NCBI RefSeq assembly: GCF_022539665.2
Contig: NC_081333.1
Coordinates: 12,026,971 to 12,090,970, forward strand
Length of the DNA: 64,000 nt
Origin: Daphnia carinata
Lineage: Eukaryota > Arthropoda > Branchiopoda > Diplostraca > Daphniidae
Reading direction: 5' to 3'
In this document: piece by piece, positions 13,659 to 24,334 of the stretch
How positions within the stretch are numbered: the first letter of the stretch is position 1
Layout: each line of letters begins with the position of its first letter
Notes under the pieces: model-generated
The model's input: only the letters and a program-made list of their open reading frames with translations
Databases searched by the model: none
What the model was told of the DNA's origin: nothing
Translations under genes and position numbers: made by a program

Positions 13659-13701
<43 letters not shown>
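13659..13701 (+). repeat. 43-base C homopolymer
   Basis: An unbroken run of 43 cytosines between CAACCT and ATCACGG. On the minus strand it is a 43-base G run, able in principle to form G-quadruplex structure, with i-motif potential on the plus strand. No coding sequence adjoins it. Confidence 0.9.
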
Positions 13702-14283
13702 ATCACGGTGCTATAAAAAGTAGGGAACAATGCGCTTCGTCTCAGTCGTGAAAAAAAGGAGTTCGAGTTCGGTTCAGGTGAATACGGCAATCAGTTCTTT
13801 TTTCTTTAAAAAGGATGGACTACCATGTCCACGTTCTCTTATTGCGCCATTCTAAACCAATAAATATACACCCCGTCATTGTGCAATGTTCCTAAACAAA
13901 CCGGGAGATGAATAAACCATCGAGCTGACCAGAAAAAAAAAAATGCGACATGGAAACGAACACGACAACTCTCTCTTTTTCATCTTTTTATCTTTTTTTG
14001 CTGTCAAACTATAAACACAACAACAACAAAAAATAAAAAAACAGCGGGCATAAAATTTGGGGCCGCAGTCCCGCGGACGGCGGAAGTCGTTGCATTCCCT
14101 CTGCATCCGCATCAATTGGCAACAAATAAAATAAAAACTGAGCCGATACACGCGATGCGAAAGCAAAATAGAAAGTCAACAAGTGACCACATTTGAGTCC
14201 GATTCAAAAAAACAAACAAACAAAAGAGCTCAAACGCAATCGTTCGAATGTAAGAAAAAAAAACGAAAGGGATTTGTCGTATG

Positions 14284-14458
14284 TATATAAATAGAAACGA
14301 TTGGTACGTTGAAGCTTTGTGCGACCCTATTTGGTACCTTTGCGTTTTGTTGTCTTGTTGTTTCTTTTTGTTTTTGTTGAAAGGCCATTTGCCTACGTAA
14401 ATCTATGTTAAAAGCATGGATTTATTCTAAACGGGCCCCATCTTTTGGGCCCGTTTTT
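14284..14458 (+). ncRNA. Candidate small structured RNA (two hairpins plus T run)
   Basis: Two stem-loops lie in tandem. The first (about 14399-14423) pairs AAATCTATG with CATGGATTT around a 7-base loop, with one G-U pair. The second (14429-14456) pairs AAACGGGCCC with GGGCCCGTTT perfectly around an 8-base loop, and runs straight into TTTTT. A TATATAAATA box lies at 14284-14293, so a start near 14315-14320 would give a transcript of about 140 bases ending at the T run. This layout suits an RNA polymerase III type 3 gene, but I do not recognise the RNA and see no proximal element I can name. Confidence 0.25.
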
Positions 14459-17400
14459 CTGCGAATCCTATTGATGGCGTCATGCCAGTTCACACGCACT
14501 CAACGTTTAGTGATCGTGTCACACACTCGGCTGGTTCCACGTTCTTCTTCCTGTTAGTTGAGCGCGGGCCCTTGTCAAGAAACAAAAATTCGCTTTGGTG
14601 CGTGTCAGAGGTGTACAGTGTACGTTGAAAAAAGAGCAAGGGAAAGAGAACACTGGCTGTGAAGCGTACGACAGAAAAAAGGAAGTCATAAGCGCACAGC
14701 GAAGGAACACGTAGAAAGTATGAAAGACGATGGCTATTTAGACTAACTAGTACAAGGAACTAGAACTGTTACACGTCTACGGTTTCCATGATATCTCCCC
14801 CTGGTAACTCAAACCATGGCAACAACTTTCAGCAGCTTTTCTCATCAGCTGTTGCACTTCCTGTGTGTCACCTGAGTCGTCCGGAATAAGGAAAAATGAT
14901 GACGGCACATGTACTCGAGTTAGGTCTTTTGTCTTTCTCTTATCCCGTCAACGGAACCCTTCACGTTACGAACCGAAAAAAAAGAAATGTGTCAAAAATG
15001 TTGCTCAACAAAACGAGAGGATAGACGAAGAAATGATTTCCCCCCTCTTCCAAAAAATCATTAACAAAAATCTTCGTCTGGTATTCCAACGTGCCTTCAA
15101 GGTAAAACAAACATTCAAATTACCAATATCTCTCTCCCCCCACATTTGAAAATAACTGGGGGTCTCGACGAGGAAAGCTTTTAAAACAGGGCGTAGCGTT
15201 TCTTGCGTGTGTGGTTCTTTGGCCGTTACGGACCCAGCTCTGGATATGCATCAATGAGGAGAGAGCCATCTCACTTGGAAAACGGGGGAGATGGAGGGGG
15301 GGCTGAACTCAAATAAGTGGCTATAAGAACAGGGAGCTACCTAATATAAGAAAAATTCCGTTTTTTTCTTTTCTATTTTTTTTTTTGTTGTTTTTTTTTG
15401 TGGTTGTTGAAATACAATAAGAAAACGAAGAGAAAAATCTCGACTTTGTTATCGCTCGAATCCCAGTCGCAACATGGAGCTGCTATTAGCGCCCCGGCAT
15501 AGTCGTGCCTGTTAGCACAGCCCATGAGTTTCCAGACACCAAGAATTCTAACCCGGTCGACTGTATCAGAAAAAAAAAAAAACTTGACGGAGGAAAAAAC
15601 TAAAAAAGATGAAAAAGAACCGGAGAAAGGCGAAGGGAAGCGATGGAACCTAGAAAAAGAAGGAGGAAAAAAAAAAAGAAAAAAAGAAGCCTGACAACAA
15701 TTAGCCGTGACTGTATCCTATATAGTATATATGTATATTATATAAAGAGAAAAGAGAGAGAAAGACGAAAAGAAATTCAACGTCTTAAAAACAAGACAGC
15801 CAAAGAGAGGCACACACACGAGCGGACAAGCCATTTCCTTCCCCACTCTTTGCCTTTAGATGTAATCGCATTTCCCTTCGTTAGCCTCTCCATTTGGCCA
15901 TAGACTCCTCTCTTGTTTCTTTTGTTCTTTGTATGTTCCTTGTACCAAGTAAACCGTTCGGTCAAACATCAAAAAAAAAAAAGGACGGACGGACTCGAAA
16001 GCGTTTTAGAGACGTCTACGAGTAGTGCGTAGCTTTGCGCTCTTCGACGTCCCTCTATTCGTTTTTAGATTAAAAAAAAAAAACAAAAAAATTGTGAGGC
16101 GAACCCTTAAAATAAATAGAGGACTTGTGTTTGCATCAAGGCCACCATTAATTATACATCGCTCGGCTCGTTTGCTGTCGCCTTTAAAAAAATTCGAATA
16201 AAAACAAGACAACTGGTTGGTCCATTTCAATTTTTCGGTCGTTTTTTTTTGTACTCTGAACGGCTGCAGCAAAAAATGCCGAAGTTTAAGGTTAATCTTA
16301 TCGAATCGGGTGTCCGTGGAGCTTCTGCCTCAATGGAAAATAAGAAATGGGGTGAAACAAAAAAATAGAGACATATCCATCGTCTCTCATTTGGAACCGT
16401 CTCTTATCGCTGCAAAGGGACTTGTATAAGTCAGCCAGTCGAATCTCGTTATTTTATTGAGAGGAAAAGGTGTTGGGTGTGCGTCGGTTGTTGCGCCTTT
16501 TTTTGGTCACTTCTTTATCGCTCTCTTATTTCCTGCTCGCTGCATTTTTTTTTTCTATTTGAAAAATAGAAAGTTTAAAAAAACAAAAAAAAAACAAGGG
16601 ACCTTTAATGTGAATTCCTAACGCTGTCATGATCGCTCCCGTAAACTCAATTGATTGTCAATGTGATCTTTAAAAACAAAAAACGAGAATGCTGTCCAAT
16701 CAACGTATAATTAAGTTTCCTTTTTTATTTTTGTTCACCTTGGAGATTATTTGGACGTGAAAACGGATTAGTTCCATTCAACTTGTCGACTTCATGTCGT
16801 TAGAAGAATGGGATAATAATAGCTGCCGTCATAATAGCGTCTTGGAAGAATGAACGATGCAAAAGAAAAAAAAAAAACGAAACGTGAAAAACCATCCGTC
16901 AGAAAATAGACACCCAGTCGGGGGACGAGTTGGACGCCTCATCACATTCCGCCTTGTCGTATAACACGCAGATCACGCTGACCGGGAGAGGCAGACCGTT
17001 GAAAGAGTAGCCCTTTTATCCCCACATCGTCATAATGGAGGAAGAAGAAGAAGAAGAAAAAAAAAAAAAAAAAGGATCAAGGAAAACAAAAGAATTCTAA
17101 ACAGAAAGTCTCCATCACGACAAGGAGAATCTTGACTGCACGGGCAAGACGGGGATCCGAACGCAAAAATATAATCATCGGTCCCGGCGCCAAGCAGTGT
17201 TTATGTGTCACGGAAAGGAGAAGCCGATCACGCGCGTCACACACACACACACTCATGCTCTCGTCCGTCTTCTTAAGACCTTCTTATTCTTGTCCAAATA
17301 TGAAAGATAATGTAACACATTGTGGCCAAAAAGAATATGACTCATCGAAGGTTATGTACCTCTGCATCGAGCCTTTTGTTACAAACCACCGTCTTCATGC

Positions 17401-18385
17401 ATTTTTCAGTTCTTTTTGCCTTGTGTCTCACCTGTGGTTCGACCTCTTCTCTCTTTTGCATTCTCTCTCTCTGTTTCCCTATTCCTTTTTTTTTTTTTCT
17501 GTTATCATCTATGGCACGAGAGAGAAGCCAAAATAATCGCACATTGTCAGTCGCTAAGTGTTGGACCCATCACTTGCAATTATCTCTTTTCCTTTTCGGC
17601 CAAAACATTTCCATCGATGGGACTTGCACGTCATAATGCGACCTCAAATCGTTGGCTTTTACACCGCAAAGAATTTTCTTTAGAAAAAAAAAGATTGATA
17701 ATTTGCTTCTTTACTTTTCGTTCGTGAACAAGATTTACGTACAGAGATACCGGCGTACGCATAATGCGTATGCAAAGGCATTTTTCTTGTAAACCACAAT
17801 GCTGATGGGTTTATTTTTTTCCGAGAACCAACCGAATTGACTCCCTCCTTCAATTTTTTTATTTATACACAGCACTCGCGTTCTTTTCTTTCCCATTTTT
17901 TTTTCTCTCTCTCGAAAGGATTCGAAATCGGCTGGGTCGTAATAGACTTTACACGGTATAAAGGGTAAAAAAAAGAAACACCACCGATAAGCTGTAATAA
18001 TCCGGTAAACGGACCAGCATTGAGTATAAAGAGGGTGAAACGGTAGAGAGATGTATACACATGGTAAACGTAAATACATTGTACGTCTATATGCATTATC
18101 GGTTTTTCCTTTTTTTTTTTTAGACTTTAATCACAGGGTAAGAGTCGATGACGATAGAAGTGCAGGGTATAGGGGGGGAGACGCGGATGGAAGGGGGGCA
18201 TCACATAATAGTACCACATAGTAGCGCAAAAGAAGAGGAATCTTTGTACCTTTTTTTCTTTTAACACAATATCCGAAATGTTTATTTAAAAGTGTTTTGT
18301 GAAGAGAGAAAAGTGGCGGTTGTTTAAAAAAAAAAAAATGAAGGTGTAAAAAGAAATAAAAAAGGAAGAAAACGTATCCAAAGTT
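14459..18385. other. Gene-poor stretch, no supported exon
   Basis: Homopolymers and simple repeats (GAA repeat near 17041-17058, CA repeat near 17239-17252) dominate. Open frames are short. If the minus-strand gene starting at 18855 continues leftward, this is its first intron. Confidence 0.5.
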
Positions 18386-18403
18386 AGAGAGAGAGAGAGA
18401 GAG
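18386..18403. repeat. (AG)n microsatellite next to a splice donor
   Basis: About nine AG units lie 15 bases beyond the 3' end of the minus-strand collagen-like exon. On that strand the intron therefore reads GTAATTCTTCACCACC and then a CT repeat. Confidence 0.85.
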
Positions 18404-18419
18404 GGTGGTGAAGAATTAC

Positions 18420-18855
18420 CTGGCGGGCAGAGGCAATCTGTCGGTGCATCCGTTGCTGAAGAGACTTGTCTGATGGTGCGACTACGAGCCTGACTGCTAC
18501 CGCTACCAGCATCGACACTGGTTGGGAAGAGCATCAGTTTGTTGTCCAGTATGGCCTGGATTTTGGCGTCGAGCTGCGGGTCATCGATGGCGATGGAGGC
18601 CTTGAGTCGCTCTTCGACCAGCAAGAGACGCCGATGAGCCGAGACGTTTTCCGACCAAGTCACCGCGCACAACAGAACACTCAGCGTGGAAAGGACCAGC
18701 GCCAGGGTACAGTACCGCCGCCAGACCAGGTGATTTTTGCTGTCCAGCTGAGCTGACGGTAACGCGTTTCCGACTCCGCAATAGCAATCAGATGACGTTA
18801 GCAAAGCGGATGATTTCTTTTCATCCGACCGGCCGATAGGGTCGCGGTCCGTCAT
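18420..18855 (-). CDS. Type II transmembrane collagen-like protein, first coding exon (partial)
   Basis: The exon runs from ATG at 18855 to a donor CCAG|GTAATT at 18420/18419, 145 codons plus one base. Residues 1-48 are polar, 49-67 form one hydrophobic segment (TLALVLSTLSVLLCAV) after Trp-Arg-Arg, and 75-110 are charged and helical. An Arg-rich stretch ARSRTIR (123-129) may be a furin-type cleavage site, and the exon ends DCLCPPG. A short cytoplasmic tail, membrane anchor, helical linker and then CxCPPG leading into Gly-Pro-Pro repeats is the N-terminal plan of gliomedin/colmedin and collagen XIII/XXIII/XXV-type transmembrane collagens. The next exon should start in phase 1 and continue the Gly-X-Y repeat; none is visible in the remaining 18.4 kb. 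It lies head-to-head with ppan, 1.56 kb away. Family assignment rests on one exon. The open frame continues past the donor into Ser/Leu simple sequence, which I treat as intron. Confidence 0.7.
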
Positions 18856-20412
18856 TTTCTCGCCTTTGATTGTTGTGGTCTAGTTGGCACTGAACGGTCT
18901 TCGCAATTGTTCTGTCGGGTCGATCTTGATTAAAACAGCGATTAATAACCCAATGCCAATCGCATTCGCATCAATCAATTGGAATTGACGGATAACATGG
19001 TAGTTTCACTATCGATCCCGCCCTTTGCAAACATGAGCTGGGAATTTGAATAAATACTTGGCGCAAAAATTCAAAAACGCAAAAAATAAAAAAAAAAAAA
19101 TCTTTTTCCTTCGCTTTCTTCTTTGCCCACAACGTCCCGATAATGCGGCACACGAAACACGGCAATGCTATTTATCTGCTGTGGGAGAAATATTACATAT
19201 AAATATATATGTATTTTTTTCTTTTCACTAACAACACACTAGACACATCCAATCACGACGGCAGTGGGCAAACTACTGGCGGAGAAGGGAGAAGCTCAAG
19301 CGTACAGACCTTAACGGTCCCCCAGTGCCCGTTCCTACACCACTAACGGCTCCTCCCCCTTTCTACCTCATCTTCTCGCTAGCTGCTTCTAAAGCGCTGT
19401 GAAAGGCAAATAAAAAAATGGAAAATAAAACGTCCTTTAGCGAAACTTTGAGAAAAACACAAACAAATGTACCCCAGTGATATTTAAAGCGACGATTATT
19501 ATTATTATTTTTTTATCTATACCATCCGTTGACTCTCCTAAGCCCAGTGCTTAATAAGAATGTATATGTTAACATTTTGTGCAGTATGAATCACGGAAAT
19601 ATACGAATTTTGGGCCGTGAAATTACATAATTTCAAAGAATATATGTAAAACGTATTTGATGTATGAACTTCGATACAAGTAGTTTTATTACTCTGTAAA
19701 CATTTATAAAATATAACTTGTTTTTATGTTCCAAATATTCTGATTGATTAAACATCTGTTGGGGTAACTCACTTATTTTATCTATAGTTATTATATGCTG
19801 CAACCCTTTCTTGGCTCGCTCAAGAGATAATACACATACCCTATGAAAGGGTTAACGTGTAGCAACAACTTTGCTGTGTTGTCTTATTAGTCAACAATTG
19901 CCAATAAATTTTTAACAAGATTAAGGTTTTTGACCTCGTGACTCAAGATTAAAAGACGGGCAAAAAGCCTTCCTTTATTTATCATGCAGATCAATGTAAT
20001 AGTAAAATGAATAGCAAAAATGGCTTCAATGTAGTTCGCAGCTATCAGCATAACTTTGTGAAAATTTGTAAGCTTTTTCATTCATTTTTCAGCGTTAAAG
20101 GAATAGCAACCTACAAGCTCCAACGGCGATCACACTTTTATCATGCCATCTGGTGGCTGACAATTTTCTACCTCGACAGAAGTTCTAATCCTTTCCACTA
20201 GGAGAAAAACAAACGCCGTGCGGTGAAAAGCCATAACCAACCATGCTATAAGTTATCTATCGAGTTTTTTTTTTAAGTTTAGAAGTTGGAATCGTCTGCT
20301 TCCTTCCCTCGTGGTCTATTCCCTCTCAAGCATTTTGTACTTGTCGCTGTCGGAAAAGACGTGTTGGTCTTCAGTTTTATTACGATTGAAGCTTATTACC
20401 TAGTTGAAAAGG
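18856..20412. other. Intergenic region between divergent genes
   Basis: Between the start codons of the minus-strand collagen-like gene and ppan. It is AT-rich in its right half. A 9-bp inverted pair, AACCCTTTC at 19802-19810 and GAAAGGGTT at 19845-19853, is the only local structure I noticed. No coding exon seen. Confidence 0.6.
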
Positions 20413-22147
20413 ATGCCACCTAAAAAACAAAAACATAAAAAGAGGGTAAATTCATTCTTGTGTATTTACTTGACAAATTAACAAAAAGAAATGTCATTTT
20501 CTAGAAAAATAAGACCAAGAAAAACTGGGATGAACCAGATGACATTAAACGGGCTCCACATTCGATTGTTGTTTTTCGTGGAAATGTCGGAAAATATATT
20601 GAAGCATTGATGAAGGATTTCCGACGAGTGATGGAGCCTAATACAGCATCTAGCCTAAAAGCAACAGAAAAGAATTCTATTAAGGATTTCGTCTCAATTG
20701 CTGGTCCGCTTCATGTCACTCACTTGGTCATGTTTTCACGTTCTGAACTGAGCCCCTTCCTTCGCATCTGCCGTCTTCCTCATGGACCAACATTAACCTT
20801 CAAAATTTTGGAGTATAGCTTATCCAAAGATGTTGTTTCAATTCAAAAACGACAGAACACGTATGACAAACAATATCTGACTCACCCACTAGTTGTTTTA
20901 AACAACTTTGCTGGTGAAGAGCTTAAATTAAAATTGATGACATCCATGTTCCAAAATATGTTTCCCTCAATCAACGTGGCTAAGGTGTGTAACATTAGGA
21001 CAGTTTCTAAAGGAAAATACTTGATTACTTATATTTTGCCCATGCATTATAGGTGAAATTGAACACAATTCGTCGCTGTGTTCTGTTACATTATTACCCT
21101 GAAGATGGAAGCGTGGAATTTCGTCATTATTCTATCAAGGCGGTGCCTGTTGGTGTTTCCAAAGCTGTCAAAAAGCTTGTTTCAAGTAAGGTTCCTAACT
21201 TGGGAAAACTGAACGACATTTCCGAGTTCATTGAAAAGTACAGTCAATTTTCATATACTGATTTTCAAATTACGATAACAAGTTATCATAATTTACTCGT
21301 TAGATCCGGCCAATTTTCAGAGAGCGAAGCCGAAGACGATCCTATAAGTAACGTAACTCTACCGCAAAACTTAGCTGGTAGAGGCGCCAAAGCTGGTGCA
21401 AAGTCGGCTGTACGTATGATTGAATTAGGTCCAAGAATTCGAATGGAACTCGTAAAAATTGAAGAAGGTTTGGTTGATGGTGAAGTTCTTTACCATCAAT
21501 TCATTCAAAAGACGGAAGAAGAGAAGAAAGTAATTCGTCAACGAAGAGAAACGAGACGGTATGGCAAATTATCACACTTGTCCGTAGGAATATGTCCACT
21601 AACTTTTGCCGTAAATTTAGGAAAAACGAAGAGAAAGTGCGTAAAATCCAAGAAGCACAAAGAAAAAAGAAAGAAGAAGTAAAAGAGAAACACAGGGAGA
21701 AATCTATGGAAGGTATGAAGCGGAAACAAAACAAAGAAGCTCTCGGAAAGTTTGCTGAAAATGAGGAAGAGGTAGCAGAAGATGACGACGCTGAATATTA
21801 TCGAAGTGAAGTCGGGCAGGAACCGGAGAAAGGTATGGAGTACTACAAAGTGTTTGAAGTCAGAATTTGAAAAGATTCTAATTTCAAAATTTATCTTAGA
21901 CCTGTTCTCTGCGCGCGCCAAAAGTGCCAAGTCGTCTCTGTCTGGACCAGCAGCTAAGAGGGCCAAAATCGAGAAAAAGAAAATGGAGAAAAACACTAAA
22001 GGAAAATTTGGTGACCGAGGATCGGCCAAAGATTCGGGTGATTCTCGGCGAAAAAATTTCAATTCCGGACGATCTCCAAAATCAACTGGAAAACCGAATG
22101 GTAGAGTCGGTTTCAAAGGCGCTTCAAAAGTACAGCGGAAACGGTAA
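20413..22147 (+). CDS. ppan: Peter Pan / SSF1 ribosome biogenesis protein (Brix domain)
   Basis: Six exons: 20413-20445, 20505-20984, 21053-21237, 21304-21558, 21621-21832 and 21900-22147, giving 470 residues (human PPAN is 473). The start follows a purine-rich context and gives a Lys-rich N-terminus, MPPKKQKHKKR. The Brix domain begins at PHSIVVFRGNVG and includes DFVSIAGPLHVTHLVMFSR, LRICRLPHGPTLTFKI and FRHYSIKAVPVG. The C-terminal third has the family's Lys/Glu helical region (KKSLEGMKK-like REKSMEGMKRK), an acidic patch and a basic, disordered tail. The family acts in the nucleolus in large-subunit pre-rRNA processing (27S stage). Long open frames antisense to exons 4-6 are shadows. It converges on the PPTC7 gene, with 311 bp between stop codons. 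Confidence 0.97.
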
Positions 22148-22448
22148 TTTTCACGTTCAAGTCTTAAGACGCAATCCGAAAGAATTTAAATGCATTAATA
22201 CACACAGTTTTAATTGCGTTTTGTATTACATTCGGTATTCGCTTCCGAGTTCGTTAGCAATTTTTCGGGATATTACTCTAACGTGTTTGAAACTACTTAT
22301 TTACAAACCAGTGAGCATTCAATGTCTAATCTAACATCACTCTGAATCACGACTGGTTTCATTTCTGAATGTTTACGGATATAGCAACTTACAAGCTAAT
22401 CCATAATCGTGGAGCCTAACACTCAGACTACAGAACTGTAAACGGAGC
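22148..22448. other. Short tail-to-tail spacer
   Basis: 3' flanks of ppan (plus) and the PPTC7 gene (minus). I see no AATAAA for ppan on the plus strand before 22459; the two overlapping AATAAA signals here belong to the minus strand. No gene seen. Confidence 0.6.
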
Positions 22449-22458
22449 TTTATTTATT
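22449..22458 (-). promoter_or_regulatory. Overlapping poly(A) signals of the PPTC7 gene
   Basis: Read on the minus strand, the stop codon is followed directly by AATAAATAAA, two overlapping AATAAA hexamers (22453-22458 and 22449-22454). This implies a very short 3' UTR. Confidence 0.7.
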
Positions 22459-23639
22459 TTAAATCGCGACCGTTGCCAGAAGGACCGTTATGTCATCAGG
22501 TTTTCCACCTAGAAATGAGAAATTAGAAGTTTATCCTAGTGCAATACATTTTGTTCGTATTACCGATAGCTCGAATTCCATAATCCCGAGCTCTCTGAGC
22601 AAACGGCGACATGTATCTCCCGTCGAAGGACAAGTTTCTCGCCATCAACGCAATGCTGTTCGCTGTTTGTTGAACACATAACTGATCTTTTACTCCACCT
22701 AGCTTGCTAAGTTCCGCAACAAGTACTGGTTGTGGAACATTGTCAAAGACCCCATCGGTCGCCAGTAAAATAACATCACCATCTTGCACAGCAAATTGAC
22801 TTTGGCTAGCAGATTGTGGACTGCAATAAAACACATACTAGATGGGTTTAATATAACAGTTGACTGGTTTCTATTACCTATCACTCAATGCAGAGCCATG
22901 ATGCCCCGGAGGAGGTAAGGCCAACTGAAATGGAGTATTGAAATAATGTTGCTGTTCTTCAGATTTATGAACCACCTGGCCTTTTCTAACCACCAAAAAT
23001 CCAGAATCTCCAATATTGACTGTAAATAAATTATTTGATTCATGCTCCAAAATAAGAATACATGCAGTGCTGCTTCCTGCAAAAACAGTAGATGTTAGTC
23101 TGATTATTTGTTGATTTTGATGATGAAGACCTGCCTGTAATTGGCCGTTTCGAATGAAGCAATTCACGGAAGGCGGCGGATAAGAGATCCACAGGATTTC
23201 GAAAGTTACAAGGACTACTAACTGAGGTTATTCTTTCAATGGAGCGCAGCAGCGATAATGAGAAATCACTTGGGTCCACACCATAATCTCTCCATCCCCC
23301 AACACCATCAGCAACCGCTACAAGAATAATGGCAAATATTTAGAAGAACAACAAATAACGAGAACAGTGTCAGTTACCTAAAATATCTGCACTGTCTACA
23401 TTTTTTACAAGCCAAGCATCATCCCCTATTTGGCCTTTACGGATTTTACCAGATTTGAAACTTTTTGGGAAACCAGCAACAGCAGAAACCAATTTTGGTA
23501 TGGACTTGCAGGACACATTTTCATTTGTAGCATTTGTAATAGCCACACGGGGAGTTCCACTAGAGCTGCTTGATGAGGAACAGTTGTACAAACCACTGAC
23601 TATTGAACGCGACAATAAACGACCATAAACGCTATGCAT
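22459..23639 (-). CDS. Pptc7: PPTC7-type PP2C Ser/Thr phosphatase, mitochondrial
   Basis: Five exons on the minus strand: 23639-23378, 23317-23135, 23076-22878, 22820-22564 and 22508-22459; 316 residues (human PPTC7 is 304). The N-terminus ([18 protein letters not shown], then a Ser run) is basic and hydroxylated, like a mitochondrial presequence. PP2C metal-site motifs are present: GDDAW (72-76), VADGVGGW (89-96), [18 protein letters not shown] and [11 protein letters not shown] at the C-terminus. Conserved PPTC7 signatures [11 protein letters not shown] and YMSPFAQ are intact. PPTC7 is a Mn/Mg-dependent phosphatase of the matrix and outer-membrane interface that affects mitochondrial protein import, coenzyme Q biosynthesis and mitophagy receptors. 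Intron 2 must use a GC donor (CAG|GCAGGT at 23134-23133) to keep the frame. It shares an upstream region with the leukotriene hydrolase gene. Confidence 0.95.
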
Positions 23640-23753
23640 GTTTACAACGAGCAAGGTGCCGTGGTAAAAAATTGCTCAATTAAAACGTATCTTTTTTACT
23701 TTGTAAAGTATTTTTGGTTTTTAATGTGAAGCCCGTTGCATGTTACAACACCA

Positions 23754-23856
23754 ATGGCACAAAAAGAACGAATCGAAATTACTGATGGCCACCGAACTAA
23801 GTTCTTTCACAGTTTACCACAACAACCAGACGACGATTTTTTAACATCAACACGAC
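23754..23856 (+). other. Possible alternative first exon of the leukotriene A4 hydrolase gene
   Basis: ATG at 23754 opens a 34-codon frame (MAQKERIEITDGHRTKFF) that ends in phase 1 at a good donor, CGAC|GTGAGT (23856/23857). The second exon of the hydrolase gene (24537) accepts phase 1, so this exon could replace exon 1 without a frameshift. It lies only 114 bp from the divergent PPTC7 start codon, where a shared promoter is expected. It may instead be a leader exon carrying a short upstream open frame. Confidence 0.35.
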
Positions 23857-24334
23857 GTGAGTGTAGAAATCAGAGTCGTTTTCAATAACATCCTGAAAAT
23901 AAATTTCAGCCGAATAATTATATGATGTTCCCACTTTCAGTGTTACTGTATTGCTTAAATTTCCCAGAGGCAAATCATTATAGTCATGTGATTTGGATTT
24001 TTTTTTTGTAGACGGATAAAGGAATACATTTGTATATGAAGGGCTGCAGAAGTGGACGTTTATACTTCCAATAGATGGCTTGAGCAGTCAATCACCTACC
24101 ATGTTTTGTCTTCCACAGATGGCGCTGCCTTTGTATTCTTTAATCTTCTACCTGCTACCCTTTCCCCTTGTTGGTCAGTGTAAATTGTCTTTGCTTAGCA
24201 GTGATGACAGTAGTCAACCTTGGTAACGTGAGATAACGTGTTCGTTACATTGCGTCGGAAATCAGCTCCAACGAAATCTATCCCCAAGAGAGTAAATCTA
24301 TATTCTATCAAATTTGTTTTGTCATTCAACACAA

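Noticed and set aside
16898-17020. Minus-strand open stretch of about 38 codons with mixed composition (KGYSFNGLPLPVSVICVLYD)
   Set aside because: Its sequence looks protein-like, but there is no pyrimidine-rich acceptor before it, no clear donor after it, and no known family comes to mind.
21538-22116. Minus-strand open frame of 192 codons opposite ppan
   Set aside because: Antisense shadow of ppan exons 4-6; Phe/Leu richness reflects the Lys/Glu codons on the coding strand.
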